Counted from the first letter of the stretch, positions 29,476 through 40,350 are shown. The stretch is 64,000 nt of DNA from Aurantiacibacter arachoides (GCF_009827335.1 NZ_WTYH01000001.1:2393501-2457500), one strand, 5' to 3'. Program-made: numbers and translations. The notes: generated by a model not told the origin, from the letters alone.

Positions 29476-32400
29476 GTGTCCGAAAAAAGTATCAAGATAA
29501 CGATCGATGCCAGTGCCGCGCGCGCTGGTGCTATGCAGGTCAATCAGGCGCTTGCCTCGATCGGCAATGGTGGCCAGCTTGGTCGACTAAACGGCCAGCT
29601 TACCAATTCGGCGGGACAATTCACCCGCACGGGCACGGCGGCGCGCACCATGGCTGGCAACATGGCAGCCGCGAACAACAACATCGGCGGTTCGGTGTCA
29701 GCGCTTGGCCGTCTCGGCTCGGCACTGGGTAAGACCACGATCGCGCTTGCTGGCCTCGGCATGGCCGCTGGCGTCTTCGCTACGATGGTTATGGGCTTCA
29801 CCAACGTCGCTGACGCGGCCAGCGCCATGGAAGCACGTCTTCGCATCGCCACAGGCTCACAAGCGGGCTTTACGCAAGGCATGGCTGACATCGTCAGTAT
29901 CGCACGTGCCACGCGCTCTGAGATCGGTGCGGTTGGCAACCTGTATTCAAAGATGGTGATGAACAGCCGCAACCTCGGCATCAGCCAAGCCGACGCGTCT
30001 GTTGCCACACGCACCTTTGCCATGGCGTTGAAGGTTGGCGGCGCATCTGCCGACGAAGCAAACTCTTCGATCCTTCAGCTTTCACAGGCCATGTCGAGTG
30101 GTGTGTTGCAAGGCGACGAATTCAAATCACTGGCCGAAAACTCGCCAGTCTTCATGCAAATCCTCGCCGATAGCATGGGCATTCCACTCGGTCAGCTTAA
30201 GAAGTTGGGGGCCGAGGGTAAGATCACGGGCAAGGCGATCACTGATGCCCTTACCGATCCTGCCGCGATCGCGAAGATCGAAGAGCAATTCGGCAAGATT
30301 CCCGTCACGTTTGCTGACGTTCGCACCACCGTTGGCAACGGCATCACACAGATGGCGTCAGCGCTGGCGAATGGCCTTAACGTCAACACCAGCCTTGCCC
30401 AGCTTACCGCGTCCTTCAACCAGTGGATCGACGGCGTGTTGCCGCGCATCCAAGAATTCGGCGCGCAGCTTCGCGAAAGCTTTGCCACCATCGCACCGAT
30501 CGCCGCCGCTATCTGGGCACCGATCTCGGCGGGCATCGGCCTGATCGTCAGCAACCTTGGCAACATCACCAAGGCGGCGATCGTCGTGGGCTCGGCCTTC
30601 GTCACCATGAAGGCGGCGATGGCACTCGGCAGTGCGATCAACGCCGTCTCGGCCTTGTATAAGCAAGTGCAATTCTTGGGCATCGCCATGGGCGCAACCA
30701 GCGGCATCAGTGCAGGTTTCGCTGGTGCAATGGGCCTCGCTCAGCGCGCGATCATGGGCGTCAACACGGCGCTGATGGCCAACCCGTTTGTTGCCCTCGC
30801 CACCGTCATCGTGGGTGCGGCGATGGCGATTTATCAATTCAGCGATCAGATTCAGATTGGCACCGATGGCCTCGGCACTCTGGCCGACTTTGCCGCCATC
30901 GTCATGGAAGACATCGGCGCGGCGTTCACCGCCGTTGCTGGCGTTGTCAGTGACGTGTGGAACGGCATCACGAGTGCCGCGTCATCTGCCTTCACCACGA
31001 TCGGTGAAATCTTTGCGCCACTGGCCGCATTCCTTCAGCCGATCATCAGCGCCGTGGGCACCGCGTTCACCGCCGTTTTCGGGAACATCGAATTCACCTT
31101 CATGGGGCTTGTCAGGTTCGTCGCCAACGGTATCGACCTTATGGTCTCGGCCTTCATGTTCTTGGGCAAGTCGATCGGCGCGGCCTTTGCGAATGCGCCG
31201 CGCCTAGTTGGTGCCGCCGTCACGTCGATCGCTAACATGGTGATCGGCGGCGTCGAAAGCATGATCAACAAGGCGGTTGACGGGCTCAATGTGCTTATCG
31301 GCTTGGCGGAAAGAATCCCGGGAGTTGGCGACATCGGCACCGTTGGTCACGTAAAACTAGGCCGCGCCGCTGGTGAGAGTTTTGGTGCAGCCGTGGCAAA
31401 CACGATGCCCTCTTTCGAACGCTACACCTTTGCCAGTGATCACGTCGCAGGCATGGAAACCCGCATCGACGGGCGGCGTGATGCCATCAATAACGAGGGA
31501 AGGCGCACCACGCCCGCTGGTGCCAACGACAACACGCCCGCCGTGGCCGCTATGGCTTCACCTGACGGCAATGGCGGCGATCGTGCGGGCCGTGAACGTG
31601 CGCGTCAGATTGAAGACGCCAACAAAAAATACGACGAATTCCTTCAAAAGATGCAGGATGAGTTGGCGTTTGCCAGCCTACTCAAGCACGAGGCTGAAGA
31701 GCGCAGGAAGATCGATGAAGGTCGAGCAATTCTTGGTGCACGTTTCGGACAAGCGCAGGAAGCCGAGATTCGAGCACTAGTCATCGCCACACGTGCCGCC
31801 GAGGCCTTGGGCAGTATTAAGCAAGAGGTTTATGAGCAAGGCAATCGCGCGATCGTCAACGGTATGCGCGTCAATGGTCTTTCTGAAGAGCAACAGGCAA
31901 TTGAAGACGCGATCGCTGATCGTCGCCTCGACGCGCTCAACACAGGCTTGTCGATCGAGCATCTTCAGTCCGAAACATACCTGTTAGAAGAACAGCGTCT
32001 TCGCACGATCCTTGAACAGAATGCCGCGTATGATGCGCAGCAAGCCCGTCTTCGCGAATTGCAGAATACTGGCCGCGACTTGATCGAGGATTACGGGCGT
32101 CGCCTCGATCCTCGTGCATCGGCTGAGCGGGATTATCGCGAACGTAACGAAGCAATCAACGCGGCAATCAGGCCGTCAGACGTGGCGGCTGATGCTTGGC
32201 AGACTATGGTGACGCGCGCCCTTGAGGGCAGCGCGAAGGACTATGACGACGCCATGTCAGCAATCGCGAACGAGTTTCAGCAAAACGTCGTCAACTCGAT
32301 TTATCAGATTGGTGATGCGCTTGGTGGAATGCTCGGCGACGTCGTGAACGCGATCGGGCGCGCGGTTGATGCCATGAACCGTGCCAATCAAGGCGATTAT

Positions 32401-33846
32401 TCGCAAAGCGGATTGCTTGGCGGCATTGCCAGCTTGTTTGGTGGCACCAAGGATAATCGCAACCCGTTTGGTGAAGCCGTTGATGCAGGCATCGGGCGTT
32501 TCCAAACGGGTATGCAAGAGGTCTTCAGCAAGCCGCTCGATAGCATGGCTAACAGCTTCAGGGGGCTCAAGGATTCCTTCAACCCATTGAAGGAAGGTTC
32601 GTTTATCAAGGGGCTCGGCAACGCCCTTGGCGGCGCTATGCAAGGCGCTCAGATTGGCAGCGCCGTCGCTGGCGTGGGCAAGATGATTTGGTCGAAATTC
32701 TCGACCACGGGAAGTTCCGTGGGCGGGGCACTGGGTTCGGCGTTCGGACCCGCTGGATCGTTGATCGGCTCGACCCTCGGCGGGCTCGTCGGTGGCCTAC
32801 TGAAGAAATCGAAGTATGGCACCGCTGGTTTCGAGGTCGATGCCTCGACGGGCCAGCTTAAGGGCATGGCCATCGCTGGGCGTGGCAAGGAACAACAGGA
32901 AGCTTCGAAGAACCTTAGCAATCAGGTTGCGGGCACGATCAACGACATTGCCGCGCGCCTTGGTGCTGGCATCAGTGGCGGCGGTGGCATCACCATCGGC
33001 ATGTATAAGGACAGCTATCGCGTCAACACGCTGGGCTCGACTGGCAAGCTGAAGAAAAAGAGCAAGGGCACGGTCGATTTTGGCGACAACGCTGAAGCCG
33101 CCGTTGCATTCGCGATCGATGAAATGCTCAAGAAGGGCATCCTGACTGGCATCAGTGATTTCAGTAAGCGTGCCATTCAAAAGCTTGGCCAAGCGGGCTT
33201 GGGGCTGGCCGAGGGTTTCGAAAAGATCATCGACGATCTTGCCATCTTGAAAGACCCTCTTCGCGGCGGCGCGAACGCAATCAAGGATGGTCTCGACAAG
33301 ATGATCGAGGCCATGAAGAGCGCTGGTGCGACGGCGTCTGATCTTGCGACGGTCGAGGAATATCGCGGCCTCAAGCTGAAGGCCTACATGGAAGATCAGC
33401 TAAGCGGGCTCAAGGATTTCCAAAAGAACCTGACGGGTGAAGCTGGCGGTTACACGAAGCTTTCCGTGCTGACACGTAACCTTGCGGAATTTGAGACGAT
33501 GAAGTCCGCGATCATGGCTGGCCAGACGGTCGATCAGGACAAGTTTACCAACCTCGGCGGTGCTATCCTCGGCGGTGCTGGTGACATTTACGGCTCGACC
33601 GCTCAGTTTGTCGCCATTCGCAACATGTTGAATGACACGACTGGCGCGCTGATTGCCAACACCACGGCGGCGATCGACGATTCAACCGTCGTGGCGATCC
33701 ACCAGCAAACCGACGCGATCACTGGGCAAATCGGCATCACAAACGACCTCTTGAGGCAGGTTCTTGAGCAACAGGCGCTTGCACCATCGAATGACACCTT
33801 TGTCGCACCGCGCGCGGTGAACGGTCGCATCACGCAACAGTATTGA
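29476..33846 (+). CDS. Tape measure protein
   Basis: 1456 residues. The N terminus (KSIKITIDASAARAGAMQVNQAL) leads into a tape-measure N-terminal domain with FTQGMADIVSIARATRSEIGAVGNLYSKMVMNSRNLG and SSILQLSQAMSSGVLQGDEFKSLAENSPVFMQILADSMGIPLGQLKKLGAEGKITG. Hydrophobic stretches around residues 80-110 and 350-460 suit membrane insertion during DNA entry; the C-terminal part is coiled coil and Gly-rich. By the usual rule of about 1.5 angstrom per residue, the tail would be near 200 nm. Confidence 0.92.
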   Translation: MSEKSIKITIDASAARAGAMQVNQALASIGNGGQLGRLNGQLTNSAGQFTRTGTAARTMAGNMAAANNNIGGSVSALGRLGSALGKTTIALAGLGMAAGVFATMVMGFTNVADAASAMEARLRIATGSQAGFTQGMADIVSIARATRSEIGAVGNLYSKMVMNSRNLGISQADASVATRTFAMALKVGGASADEANSSILQLSQAMSSGVLQGDEFKSLAENSPVFMQILADSMGIPLGQLKKLGAEGKITGKAITDALTDPAAIAKIEEQFGKIPVTFADVRTTVGNGITQMASALANGLNVNTSLAQLTASFNQWIDGVLPRIQEFGAQLRESFATIAPIAAAIWAPISAGIGLIVSNLGNITKAAIVVGSAFVTMKAAMALGSAINAVSALYKQVQFLGIAMGATSGISAGFAGAMGLAQRAIMGVNTALMANPFVALATVIVGAAMAIYQFSDQIQIGTDGLGTLADFAAIVMEDIGAAFTAVAGVVSDVWNGITSAASSAFTTIGEIFAPLAAFLQPIISAVGTAFTAVFGNIEFTFMGLVRFVANGIDLMVSAFMFLGKSIGAAFANAPRLVGAAVTSIANMVIGGVESMINKAVDGLNVLIGLAERIPGVGDIGTVGHVKLGRAAGESFGAAVANTMPSFERYTFASDHVAGMETRIDGRRDAINNEGRRTTPAGANDNTPAVAAMASPDGNGGDRAGRERARQIEDANKKYDEFLQKMQDELAFASLLKHEAEERRKIDEGRAILGARFGQAQEAEIRALVIATRAAEALGSIKQEVYEQGNRAIVNGMRVNGLSEEQQAIEDAIADRRLDALNTGLSIEHLQSETYLLEEQRLRTILEQNAAYDAQQARLRELQNTGRDLIEDYGRRLDPRASAERDYRERNEAINAAIRPSDVAADAWQTMVTRALEGSAKDYDDAMSAIANEFQQNVVNSIYQIGDALGGMLGDVVNAIGRAVDAMNRANQGDYSQSGLLGGIASLFGGTKDNRNPFGEAVDAGIGRFQTGMQEVFSKPLDSMANSFRGLKDSFNPLKEGSFIKGLGNALGGAMQGAQIGSAVAGVGKMIWSKFSTTGSSVGGALGSAFGPAGSLIGSTLGGLVGGLLKKSKYGTAGFEVDASTGQLKGMAIAGRGKEQQEASKNLSNQVAGTINDIAARLGAGISGGGGITIGMYKDSYRVNTLGSTGKLKKKSKGTVDFGDNAEAAVAFAIDEMLKKGILTGISDFSKRAIQKLGQAGLGLAEGFEKIIDDLAILKDPLRGGANAIKDGLDKMIEAMKSAGATASDLATVEEYRGLKLKAYMEDQLSGLKDFQKNLTGEAGGYTKLSVLTRNLAEFETMKSAIMAGQTVDQDKFTNLGGAILGGAGDIYGSTAQFVAIRNMLNDTTGALIANTTAAIDDSTVVAIHQQTDAITGQIGITNDLLRQVLEQQALAPSNDTFVAPRAVNGRITQQY

Positions 33847-33849
33847 GCC

Positions 33850-33855
33850 TAAATA
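33850..33855 (+). promoter_or_regulatory. TAAATA box, N4 before ATG 33860
   Basis: GCCTAAATA-ggtg-ATG, four bases after the tape-measure stop. Confidence 0.6.
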
Positions 33856-33859
33856 GGTG

Positions 33860-34222
33860 ATGGCGATCGACCCGAACCGTGCCGCTTTTGTAAGCGCGCC
33901 TTACAGATACGAAGAGATCAAGGATGCCGCGATCGAAGCGAAGTTTAAAAACTCGCGTCAAATCGTGGTGGAAACCCGACTGAGCAAAGACGATGCACTT
34001 GCATATCTTGCAAAGATTGTCGCGGCAAATGACTCGTCTGTTGATGTTTACGAGGTCAAGATCGAGGGTATCATCGAATTGGAAGACATCGATGTGAATC
34101 TTCCGCAGTATACTATCACGAGTTTCGTATACGGCATTACCGCGACGAAAATATTCAAACTCGCAGGTTTCACAACCGACTACAATTCCAACACCACCGA
34201 AATCTTGCTGAGGTCGATGTAA
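33860..34222 (+). CDS. Tail protein of unknown detailed role
   Basis: 120 residues from ATG 33860. Mixed alpha/beta, with VETRLSKDDALAYLAKIVAANDSSVDVYEVKIEGIIELEDID and a beta-rich end. It sits between tape measure and the distal tail protein, and its stop overlaps the next start (TAATG). More AT-rich than earlier structural genes. Likely part of the tail tip. Confidence 0.55.
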   Translation: MAIDPNRAAFVSAPYRYEEIKDAAIEAKFKNSRQIVVETRLSKDDALAYLAKIVAANDSSVDVYEVKIEGIIELEDIDVNLPQYTITSFVYGITATKIFKLAGFTTDYNSNTTEILLRSM

Positions 34223-34995
34223 TGCTTCTAGTTATGCCAAACGCACTCGCTGGCGTGGAAGGGCCTTCGCAAACAAACTTCCCGCTAAGCAATGCGTTCA
34301 ATGATATCCCGTCCATGCTTTGGGCAAGCCCAACAGGGTCAACACAAAGTTACATCATCGTCGAAAACACGCGCCCGTGGTATGAGATCGACAAGGGCGC
34401 ATTCGATACCGTCGTGTTTATCAGTGGAACCTTTGTCACCGTAAGAATTCGCACGGGTGACACACCGACAGGTGTTGGTGTCTATGATTCGGGCGAATTG
34501 CCTTGGCGCGAACCGACAAATCCAAGCGGCTATTATATGACGAAGTCGAGTTATCGAATTCCAGCCCAAACGGCTCGTTACGTTCGCATCGACTTCACTC
34601 GTGCGTCATCGGGTGCGATGAATTTGCGGCGCTTAGTCATCGGAAAGGCAATGCCGTTAGGCACAACGGGTGGGCTCGATATAGGCGCGGAAATGTCGTG
34701 GGTTGACGATTCGATCGTCTACAGCGGTCCACAGTATGAGTTTTTTGATCAAGGCCAGACTTACCCGCAATACAAGGTTTCGGTTTCGTTTATCGATCAA
34801 GCTGACTTTGAAACATGGTCCTCAAATTTAGCCGTGATCGGCAAGACACGCGCGGTATTCTTCGCCCCCGATGACGACCCGCAATCACACCACAGGTTCT
34901 CGGCGTTCGGTCGCATTCAAAACGTGGCGACTGCAACCATGCAAGCAAGTGGCACTTGGAAGATCGAGTTCGTCATACGAAGTTTGGTTGTATGA
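34222..34995 (+). CDS. Distal tail protein-like
   Basis: 257 residues from ATG 34222. A beta-sandwich pattern is visible: IIVENTRPWYEIDKGAFDTVVFISGTFVTVRIRTGD, then RYVRIDFTRASSGAMNLRRLVIGKAM (carbohydrate-module-like), and PQYKVSVSFIDQADFETW near the end. Proteins between tape measure and the tail hub usually form the distal ring on which the tip is built. The exact family was not recognised. Confidence 0.55.
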   Translation: MLLVMPNALAGVEGPSQTNFPLSNAFNDIPSMLWASPTGSTQSYIIVENTRPWYEIDKGAFDTVVFISGTFVTVRIRTGDTPTGVGVYDSGELPWREPTNPSGYYMTKSSYRIPAQTARYVRIDFTRASSGAMNLRRLVIGKAMPLGTTGGLDIGAEMSWVDDSIVYSGPQYEFFDQGQTYPQYKVSVSFIDQADFETWSSNLAVIGKTRAVFFAPDDDPQSHHRFSAFGRIQNVATATMQASGTWKIEFVIRSLVV

Positions 34996-35000
34996 TTCGC

Positions 35001-35006
35001 TAAATA
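35001..35006 (+). promoter_or_regulatory. TAAATA box, N4 before GTG 35011
   Basis: CGCTAAATA-gagc-GTG. Confidence 0.6.
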
Positions 35007-35010
35007 GAGC

Positions 35011-38000
35011 GTGAAAAGTTTCTATGTCGAATTAAACCCGCTCAACACCAAGACCAACACCACTGTCGTCTTGCGCCTTTGCTCGGCCAACGCCGAACCC
35101 GTCTTCATGGATGCCGCGTGGGAACCGTTGCTAATGAAAGGGCCGACGCGCCGCGTGTCGTTCTTCACCGATGGTATGCCCGATGCCTTGGACATCGATC
35201 ATGGCAGCATCGAGTTTTTCACGCCCTACACGATTTCTTGGCAAGATTTTTCGTTCAACGGAACACCCGCAACGGTTTGGAACGGTGATCGCATCATCTA
35301 CAAAGGCTCGGTTGGGCACCTCAAGCGAGATCAACGCCAAGGCGGGCTTGCGCTTTCGGGCAATGAACAGCTTACCGACAAACCGCTCTTGAAGTCATTT
35401 GCGGGCACGGGCGGTGCCGAGGGTGCCGAGAACCTGAAGGGCTCTCTGAAGCCGCGCGCATACGGCGTGTGTGCCAACGTCACGCCCGTCTTGGTCGATC
35501 CCATTTATCAGGTGTATCAGGTCAACGACGGTGCCGTTGCTGCCATCAGCAAGGTATACGAGAACGCGATCGAGGTTGCGGCCAACCCTGCCACAACCGT
35601 CACCACCTATGCCGCCCTCACCAGTGCCGCGCTTGAAGTTGGCCAGTGGGCGGCAGCACCCGCGATCGGCATGTTTCGCCTTGGTGGCCAGCCTCGTGGC
35701 AAGGTGACGGTTGACGTGTCTGGCGTGGGCACCACGATCGCCACGATCGCCAAAGCGCTCTTGAACGAAGCTGGTGCACCTTATAACGACGCGTCGCTCG
35801 ATCAGTGGGGTGAATCGACAAGCCTTTACCTGACTGAGCAAACATCGATTGGTGATGCCGCGCGATCGCTCTTCGATGGTCTCGGTTTCTTGTTCACGGA
35901 TTCGAACGGTGTCTTCAGGGCAACCGATTGCTGGGCCGATGGTAAAACACCGATCGCTCTTCTGGAAAACAAGCAGCGGTTCCCGATCGTTGTTGAAATA
36001 AGTCAGCTTCCTGCCGCGCCGCCCGCTCACACCGTGAAGATCGGCCACACACCGTGTTGGACCGTGCACAGCGCAAACGAGATTAGCGAAGTGCTGAAGA
36101 TCGCCGCCGAGGGCGTCGAGATCGCACAATCTGCCGCCGATACTGCCAAGGCTGGTGCCGATGCCGCAAACGCTCGTCTCGCCACGATGGCCGATGACAG
36201 TGTTCTCGATCGCACAGACAAGTTTGCCACGATCACCGAATACAACCGCCTCTTGGCCGAACAAGGTGACATCGATGCCAAGGCCGACGTGTTCGGCGTG
36301 TCTCGATCGGCTTACGATGCCGCGATCTCGGCACTGACGACATACCTGACTGGGCTCAGCCCAGCTTACAACAACACGGCAACTGACACGCCGATCGTCG
36401 CCTCGACCTATCGGGCGAAGTTTGCCGACGTCTACAGTGCACGCCAGACGGTGCTTAATGAGTTGGTTGATAAGGCGCGGGCGAATGCAGCATCAGCACA
36501 AGTCGCCGCGAACACCGCCAATTTCCGCATCGATGACATCAACTCAGATGACGTTCTCGATCCATCGGAAAAGCGTATCCTCGTGCGGGAAATTGAGACG
36601 ATCAACAACGCTCGACAGGGCTTGCTTGACCTTGCCGATTTCCACGGGCTCGCGACTGAAAAGACCGAATACAATCAAGCTTACACCAGCCTGATCAACT
36701 ATCTCGGCACTCTAACACCCGCGTATACAGACACCGCCTTCAGCACACCAATATCGCCCGTGACGTTCAAGAACACGCTGGTTTCGTTCTATGCGAAGCG
36801 CGATGCGTTGGATGCCGCAATCAAGTATAAGGCGGGGCAAATCGGGCCCGCTGGTGCTGATGGTTTGGGCGGTCTGACTTGGACGCCGATGATCTCAGGT
36901 GGCATCGTTCGCACCGCCAATGGTTTCTTAAAAACGCCTTACAGTCACGCGTTCGATGCGCAGGTTTATTCTCGCGAAAAACTTGCTCAAGCCCGCGTCT
37001 CTTTCACTAGCGCACAATCGTCACAAATTGTCATCGTCGGTCTTTCGCAAGAACCGTCGGCAAGCACCGATAGGGCTACCGTCGGGTATGGTGTCTATAT
37101 CGAGGGCGCAAATATTAGCGCATTTACCTATGGTGAAAGTTCGTCAACAACCAGTCTGGGCACAGCGGTCGCGGGTGACCGCTACACGGTCTCTCACGAG
37201 GATCGTGATATCGCAATTTATCGCAACGATGTTGAATTTTGGCGTTGGGCGAATGTCGCCGAAAAGACTGATCGATTTGCGTTGGATTCTTCTTTCCACG
37301 GCGGTGCAGAGATCAGCGATGTCTTATTCGTTGCAGATGGTGCCAGCGGTGCTGACGGACAAAACGGTCAAGATGGTGCTGACGGTGTGGATGGCCAAGA
37401 CGGCCTCAACAACGCCACTGTCTATTTGTATCGTCGATTGGAGACACAGCCCGCCGTTTCAAGCAACGGCAGCACTTACGTCTTTGCGACAGGTATCTTG
37501 AGCGGTCACAACAACGGTTGGACGCAAGCAATCCCTGCCGACAACGGTCTGCCGCTTTGGGTTACGACGGCCAGCGCATCATCTGCCACCGCTAGTGATG
37601 TTATCGCGTCAAGCGAATGGGCGACGCCCGTAATTTCCAGCACCAGTGGCTTTCAAAGCGTTCCGTTGCTCGTTTTTCAGCGGGCAGCGAGTGCACCAGC
37701 GAAACCTTCAGCCACAGCAACGTACACCTTTGCCACAGCGGCGCTGACAGGTTTGAGCAATGGTTGGACCGTGGCTATTCCCGCGAACAACGGTTTACCG
37801 CTTTGGGTAACGAGGGCAACGGCACTGGCATCGGCGGTGGCGGCAAGCGACGCGATCGCGGGGACTGAATGGTCTGCACCTGAAAAATTGGCTGAAAACG
37901 GCACCAACGGCGCTGACGGGCAAGATGGTGCCGATGGCGCTGACGGGCAGTCACTTCGCACGTGGATCGCCTACGCAAACAACAGCACAGGCACCAGCGG

Positions 38001-40332
38001 CTTCACCACGGGTGTGCCGTCTGGCCAGACGTATATCGGTATCGCGGAGAACAAGATATCATCCACGCCGTCTACGAATGGCGCTGATTACAAATGGAGT
38101 TTGATCAGAGGCAGTGACGGCGTCGCGGGTCAAAACGGCCAAGATGGCCAACCAACCTATGTTTGGATTGCTTACGCTTCGAATGCGACAGGCAGCGCCA
38201 ACTTCACCACTGGAAACCCGACGTCTGTTCACACCCATGTCGGCTTTGCCAACAACAAGACGACCACGACGGAATCAACTAATCCCGCTGATTACAGGTG
38301 GGCGCTGATCAAGGGTGAAGATGGCCAAGACGGTCAAGCTGGTGCGGACGGTCTGACGGGTCTCAGCTTCACGCCAACGATGTCAGCAGGCATCACACGT
38401 GGCGTCAATTCATTCACCAAGACTTCAGGTGGACAAGGTTGGAATGAAGGCTTTTACAGCGTTGAAGCAAAGTATCAGGCGACAGCTTCGTTCAAAGTCG
38501 CGGTGCTTGATCATGTCATCATCGGTCTCAACAAAACCGTCACTTCAAACGTGTCATACGAGACGATTGATTTTGGAATCAACACGCGCGCTAATGGCAC
38601 AGCCGCGCCCATCACTTTTGGTAACAACCACAACATTTATACTAACTTTGTCTTCCCGACTGTTGCCTACTCGATCGGCGATATCTTGTCCGTTTCGCAC
38701 GAGTTTACCGATATCGTTTGCCGCAAGAACGGCGTTGAATTTCATCGCTTTCTCAATGTCGTTGACTCGCTTGGCAAGATGCACCTCGATACCAGCTTTC
38801 TCAATGAAGGCGGCAAGATGAATGAGGTCAGTTTTGTTGGCGATGGCGTGCACGGCATTGATGGTAACTCGCTTCACCTTGTCAGCGTCACGCCAAACAT
38901 TTTTGACATTCAATCGAGTGCGGCGCGTAAAAAGGAACCTCAAAACGGGTTTTACAGTTTTTACAGCGAAGAGTATTTTCTCAACTCAGCCGTTTGCAGC
39001 TTTCGAATGGATAAGAGTTACAGTCACGCTGGGCTTTGCGGCGCAACCGATCTTGTAAATAACAATGGCGCTTACATTTTTCAGGTGCGTTACGCTGAAG
39101 ACAATTGGTATTTCAACGACGTACTAATCGCCAGTCGTGCGGCCTATCCGTTGGACACCACGCTTTGGCAAATTGCCTACGATGGTGTTCGCGTAAGAGT
39201 TTCGGCAAATGGTGTCGTCATCACCGAACAGGCCTCAACATACACGGGCCCGCTTTTCTTTAAGGGTTCGGTTTTCCTCGAAAATGGGCGCATCTATGAC
39301 ATCGCGTTCACGTCCTACAACAACGCGACGTGGAACGAAGTTGGCGGCGCGAATAGGCCTGAGAACAACGCGACTGTTGGTGCGCAGCTTGGCACCAATT
39401 TCAAGCGTCAAAACGGCACACACTTGGTCGACGCCGAGGTGATAACCATTTTGGGCACGGCGGCTGACGTCACCGCCGTTGGAGGCACTGCCGCCGCTAC
39501 GGTCAAAGATGGGGCATTGCGGGCAAACGCTGGCCTTAACGCCAGCGGCGACATCGTGCGTAATATCCCCGCGCCTATTCGCGAAGCGTCAAACATCCTC
39601 GCTCGCAATGGCGGCGGCACCTACAGCGGCGCGCTCGACGCTGATAAGGCGGCGGGTGCGGGGCTGGCGTTTGTCGATAACAGCGCCAGCACGAAGCTTG
39701 GCGGCATTGCCGCTGGTGCAACGGTTGGCGCTGTAGCTGGCACGAATCTCAAGCGCTCGAATGGCAACGTGCTGGCCGACGCCGAGGTGATCACTAACTT
39801 GGGCACGGCGGCTGATACATCGGCAGTCGCGGGCACCACGGCAAGCACCGTGCGCGATCGGGCCTCAACAGGTTACAACCTCACCGTTGGCGGCAGTGGC
39901 CAGCGCGTGGGTGATGCGCGTAACCTTGCGCCTATCACGTCGCTCAACGTCGGCTTCACCTTCACGGGTGCGGTTAGCTATTCAGCGGCCTCAAATGGCA
40001 CCGCAACGATCAGCGTGGGCGCTGGCCAAGCGTTGATTGGATCGTCACCGATCTCTTACAATGCCATGACCGCGAACGTCACGGGCAACGTGGGGGAGAC
40101 AAAGACGTTTCACCTATACGTGACCGAAAATGCCAACCCTGCACTATGGGGCGGCAGCAAGACATTGATCGCCACGATCGATCGCAACGCCAAGTATAAC
40201 AACGACAACAACGTCTTCATCGGCGTTGTAGCGGTGACGTTCCCGACAAGCGGTTCAAGTGGCGGTTCGGGTTCAAGTGGCGGCGGCGGTGGCGTTTACA
40301 ATCCGCAAGACCCTAATCAACAGATACCGTAA
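35011..40332 (+). CDS. Tail tip/central fibre protein with collagen-like repeats
   Basis: 1773 residues. The first 360 look like a tail hub (YVELNPLNTKTNTTVVLRLC, PRRVSFFTDGMPDALDIDHGSIEFF). Residues about 365-610 are two related helical repeats, each starting near DDSVLD/SDDVLD. Then come collagen-like Gly-x-y runs (GADGQNGQDGADG and similar, near residues 610, 778, 968, 1038 and 1110) separating duplicated domains: the pair GNNGLPLWVT/NNGWTQAI-type, the pair WIAYANNSTG/WIAYASNATG, and SPRY-like modules. The C terminus has two DAEVI(T)NLGTAAD units and a Gly/Ser tail. Probably the receptor-binding tip. Confidence 0.8.
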   Translation: MKSFYVELNPLNTKTNTTVVLRLCSANAEPVFMDAAWEPLLMKGPTRRVSFFTDGMPDALDIDHGSIEFFTPYTISWQDFSFNGTPATVWNGDRIIYKGSVGHLKRDQRQGGLALSGNEQLTDKPLLKSFAGTGGAEGAENLKGSLKPRAYGVCANVTPVLVDPIYQVYQVNDGAVAAISKVYENAIEVAANPATTVTTYAALTSAALEVGQWAAAPAIGMFRLGGQPRGKVTVDVSGVGTTIATIAKALLNEAGAPYNDASLDQWGESTSLYLTEQTSIGDAARSLFDGLGFLFTDSNGVFRATDCWADGKTPIALLENKQRFPIVVEISQLPAAPPAHTVKIGHTPCWTVHSANEISEVLKIAAEGVEIAQSAADTAKAGADAANARLATMADDSVLDRTDKFATITEYNRLLAEQGDIDAKADVFGVSRSAYDAAISALTTYLTGLSPAYNNTATDTPIVASTYRAKFADVYSARQTVLNELVDKARANAASAQVAANTANFRIDDINSDDVLDPSEKRILVREIETINNARQGLLDLADFHGLATEKTEYNQAYTSLINYLGTLTPAYTDTAFSTPISPVTFKNTLVSFYAKRDALDAAIKYKAGQIGPAGADGLGGLTWTPMISGGIVRTANGFLKTPYSHAFDAQVYSREKLAQARVSFTSAQSSQIVIVGLSQEPSASTDRATVGYGVYIEGANISAFTYGESSSTTSLGTAVAGDRYTVSHEDRDIAIYRNDVEFWRWANVAEKTDRFALDSSFHGGAEISDVLFVADGASGADGQNGQDGADGVDGQDGLNNATVYLYRRLETQPAVSSNGSTYVFATGILSGHNNGWTQAIPADNGLPLWVTTASASSATASDVIASSEWATPVISSTSGFQSVPLLVFQRAASAPAKPSATATYTFATAALTGLSNGWTVAIPANNGLPLWVTRATALASAVAASDAIAGTEWSAPEKLAENGTNGADGQDGADGADGQSLRTWIAYANNSTGTSGFTTGVPSGQTYIGIAENKISSTPSTNGADYKWSLIRGSDGVAGQNGQDGQPTYVWIAYASNATGSANFTTGNPTSVHTHVGFANNKTTTTESTNPADYRWALIKGEDGQDGQAGADGLTGLSFTPTMSAGITRGVNSFTKTSGGQGWNEGFYSVEAKYQATASFKVAVLDHVIIGLNKTVTSNVSYETIDFGINTRANGTAAPITFGNNHNIYTNFVFPTVAYSIGDILSVSHEFTDIVCRKNGVEFHRFLNVVDSLGKMHLDTSFLNEGGKMNEVSFVGDGVHGIDGNSLHLVSVTPNIFDIQSSAARKKEPQNGFYSFYSEEYFLNSAVCSFRMDKSYSHAGLCGATDLVNNNGAYIFQVRYAEDNWYFNDVLIASRAAYPLDTTLWQIAYDGVRVRVSANGVVITEQASTYTGPLFFKGSVFLENGRIYDIAFTSYNNATWNEVGGANRPENNATVGAQLGTNFKRQNGTHLVDAEVITILGTAADVTAVGGTAAATVKDGALRANAGLNASGDIVRNIPAPIREASNILARNGGGTYSGALDADKAAGAGLAFVDNSASTKLGGIAAGATVGAVAGTNLKRSNGNVLADAEVITNLGTAADTSAVAGTTASTVRDRASTGYNLTVGGSGQRVGDARNLAPITSLNVGFTFTGAVSYSAASNGTATISVGAGQALIGSSPISYNAMTANVTGNVGETKTFHLYVTENANPALWGGSKTLIATIDRNAKYNNDNNVFIGVVAVTFPTSGSSGGSGSSGGGGGVYNPQDPNQQIP

Positions 40333-40340
40333 AAACTCAC

Positions 40341-40346
40341 TAAATA
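40341..40346 (+). promoter_or_regulatory. TAAATA box, N4 before ATG 40351
   Basis: CACTAAATA-gatg-ATG. Confidence 0.6.
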
Positions 40347-40350
40347 GATG

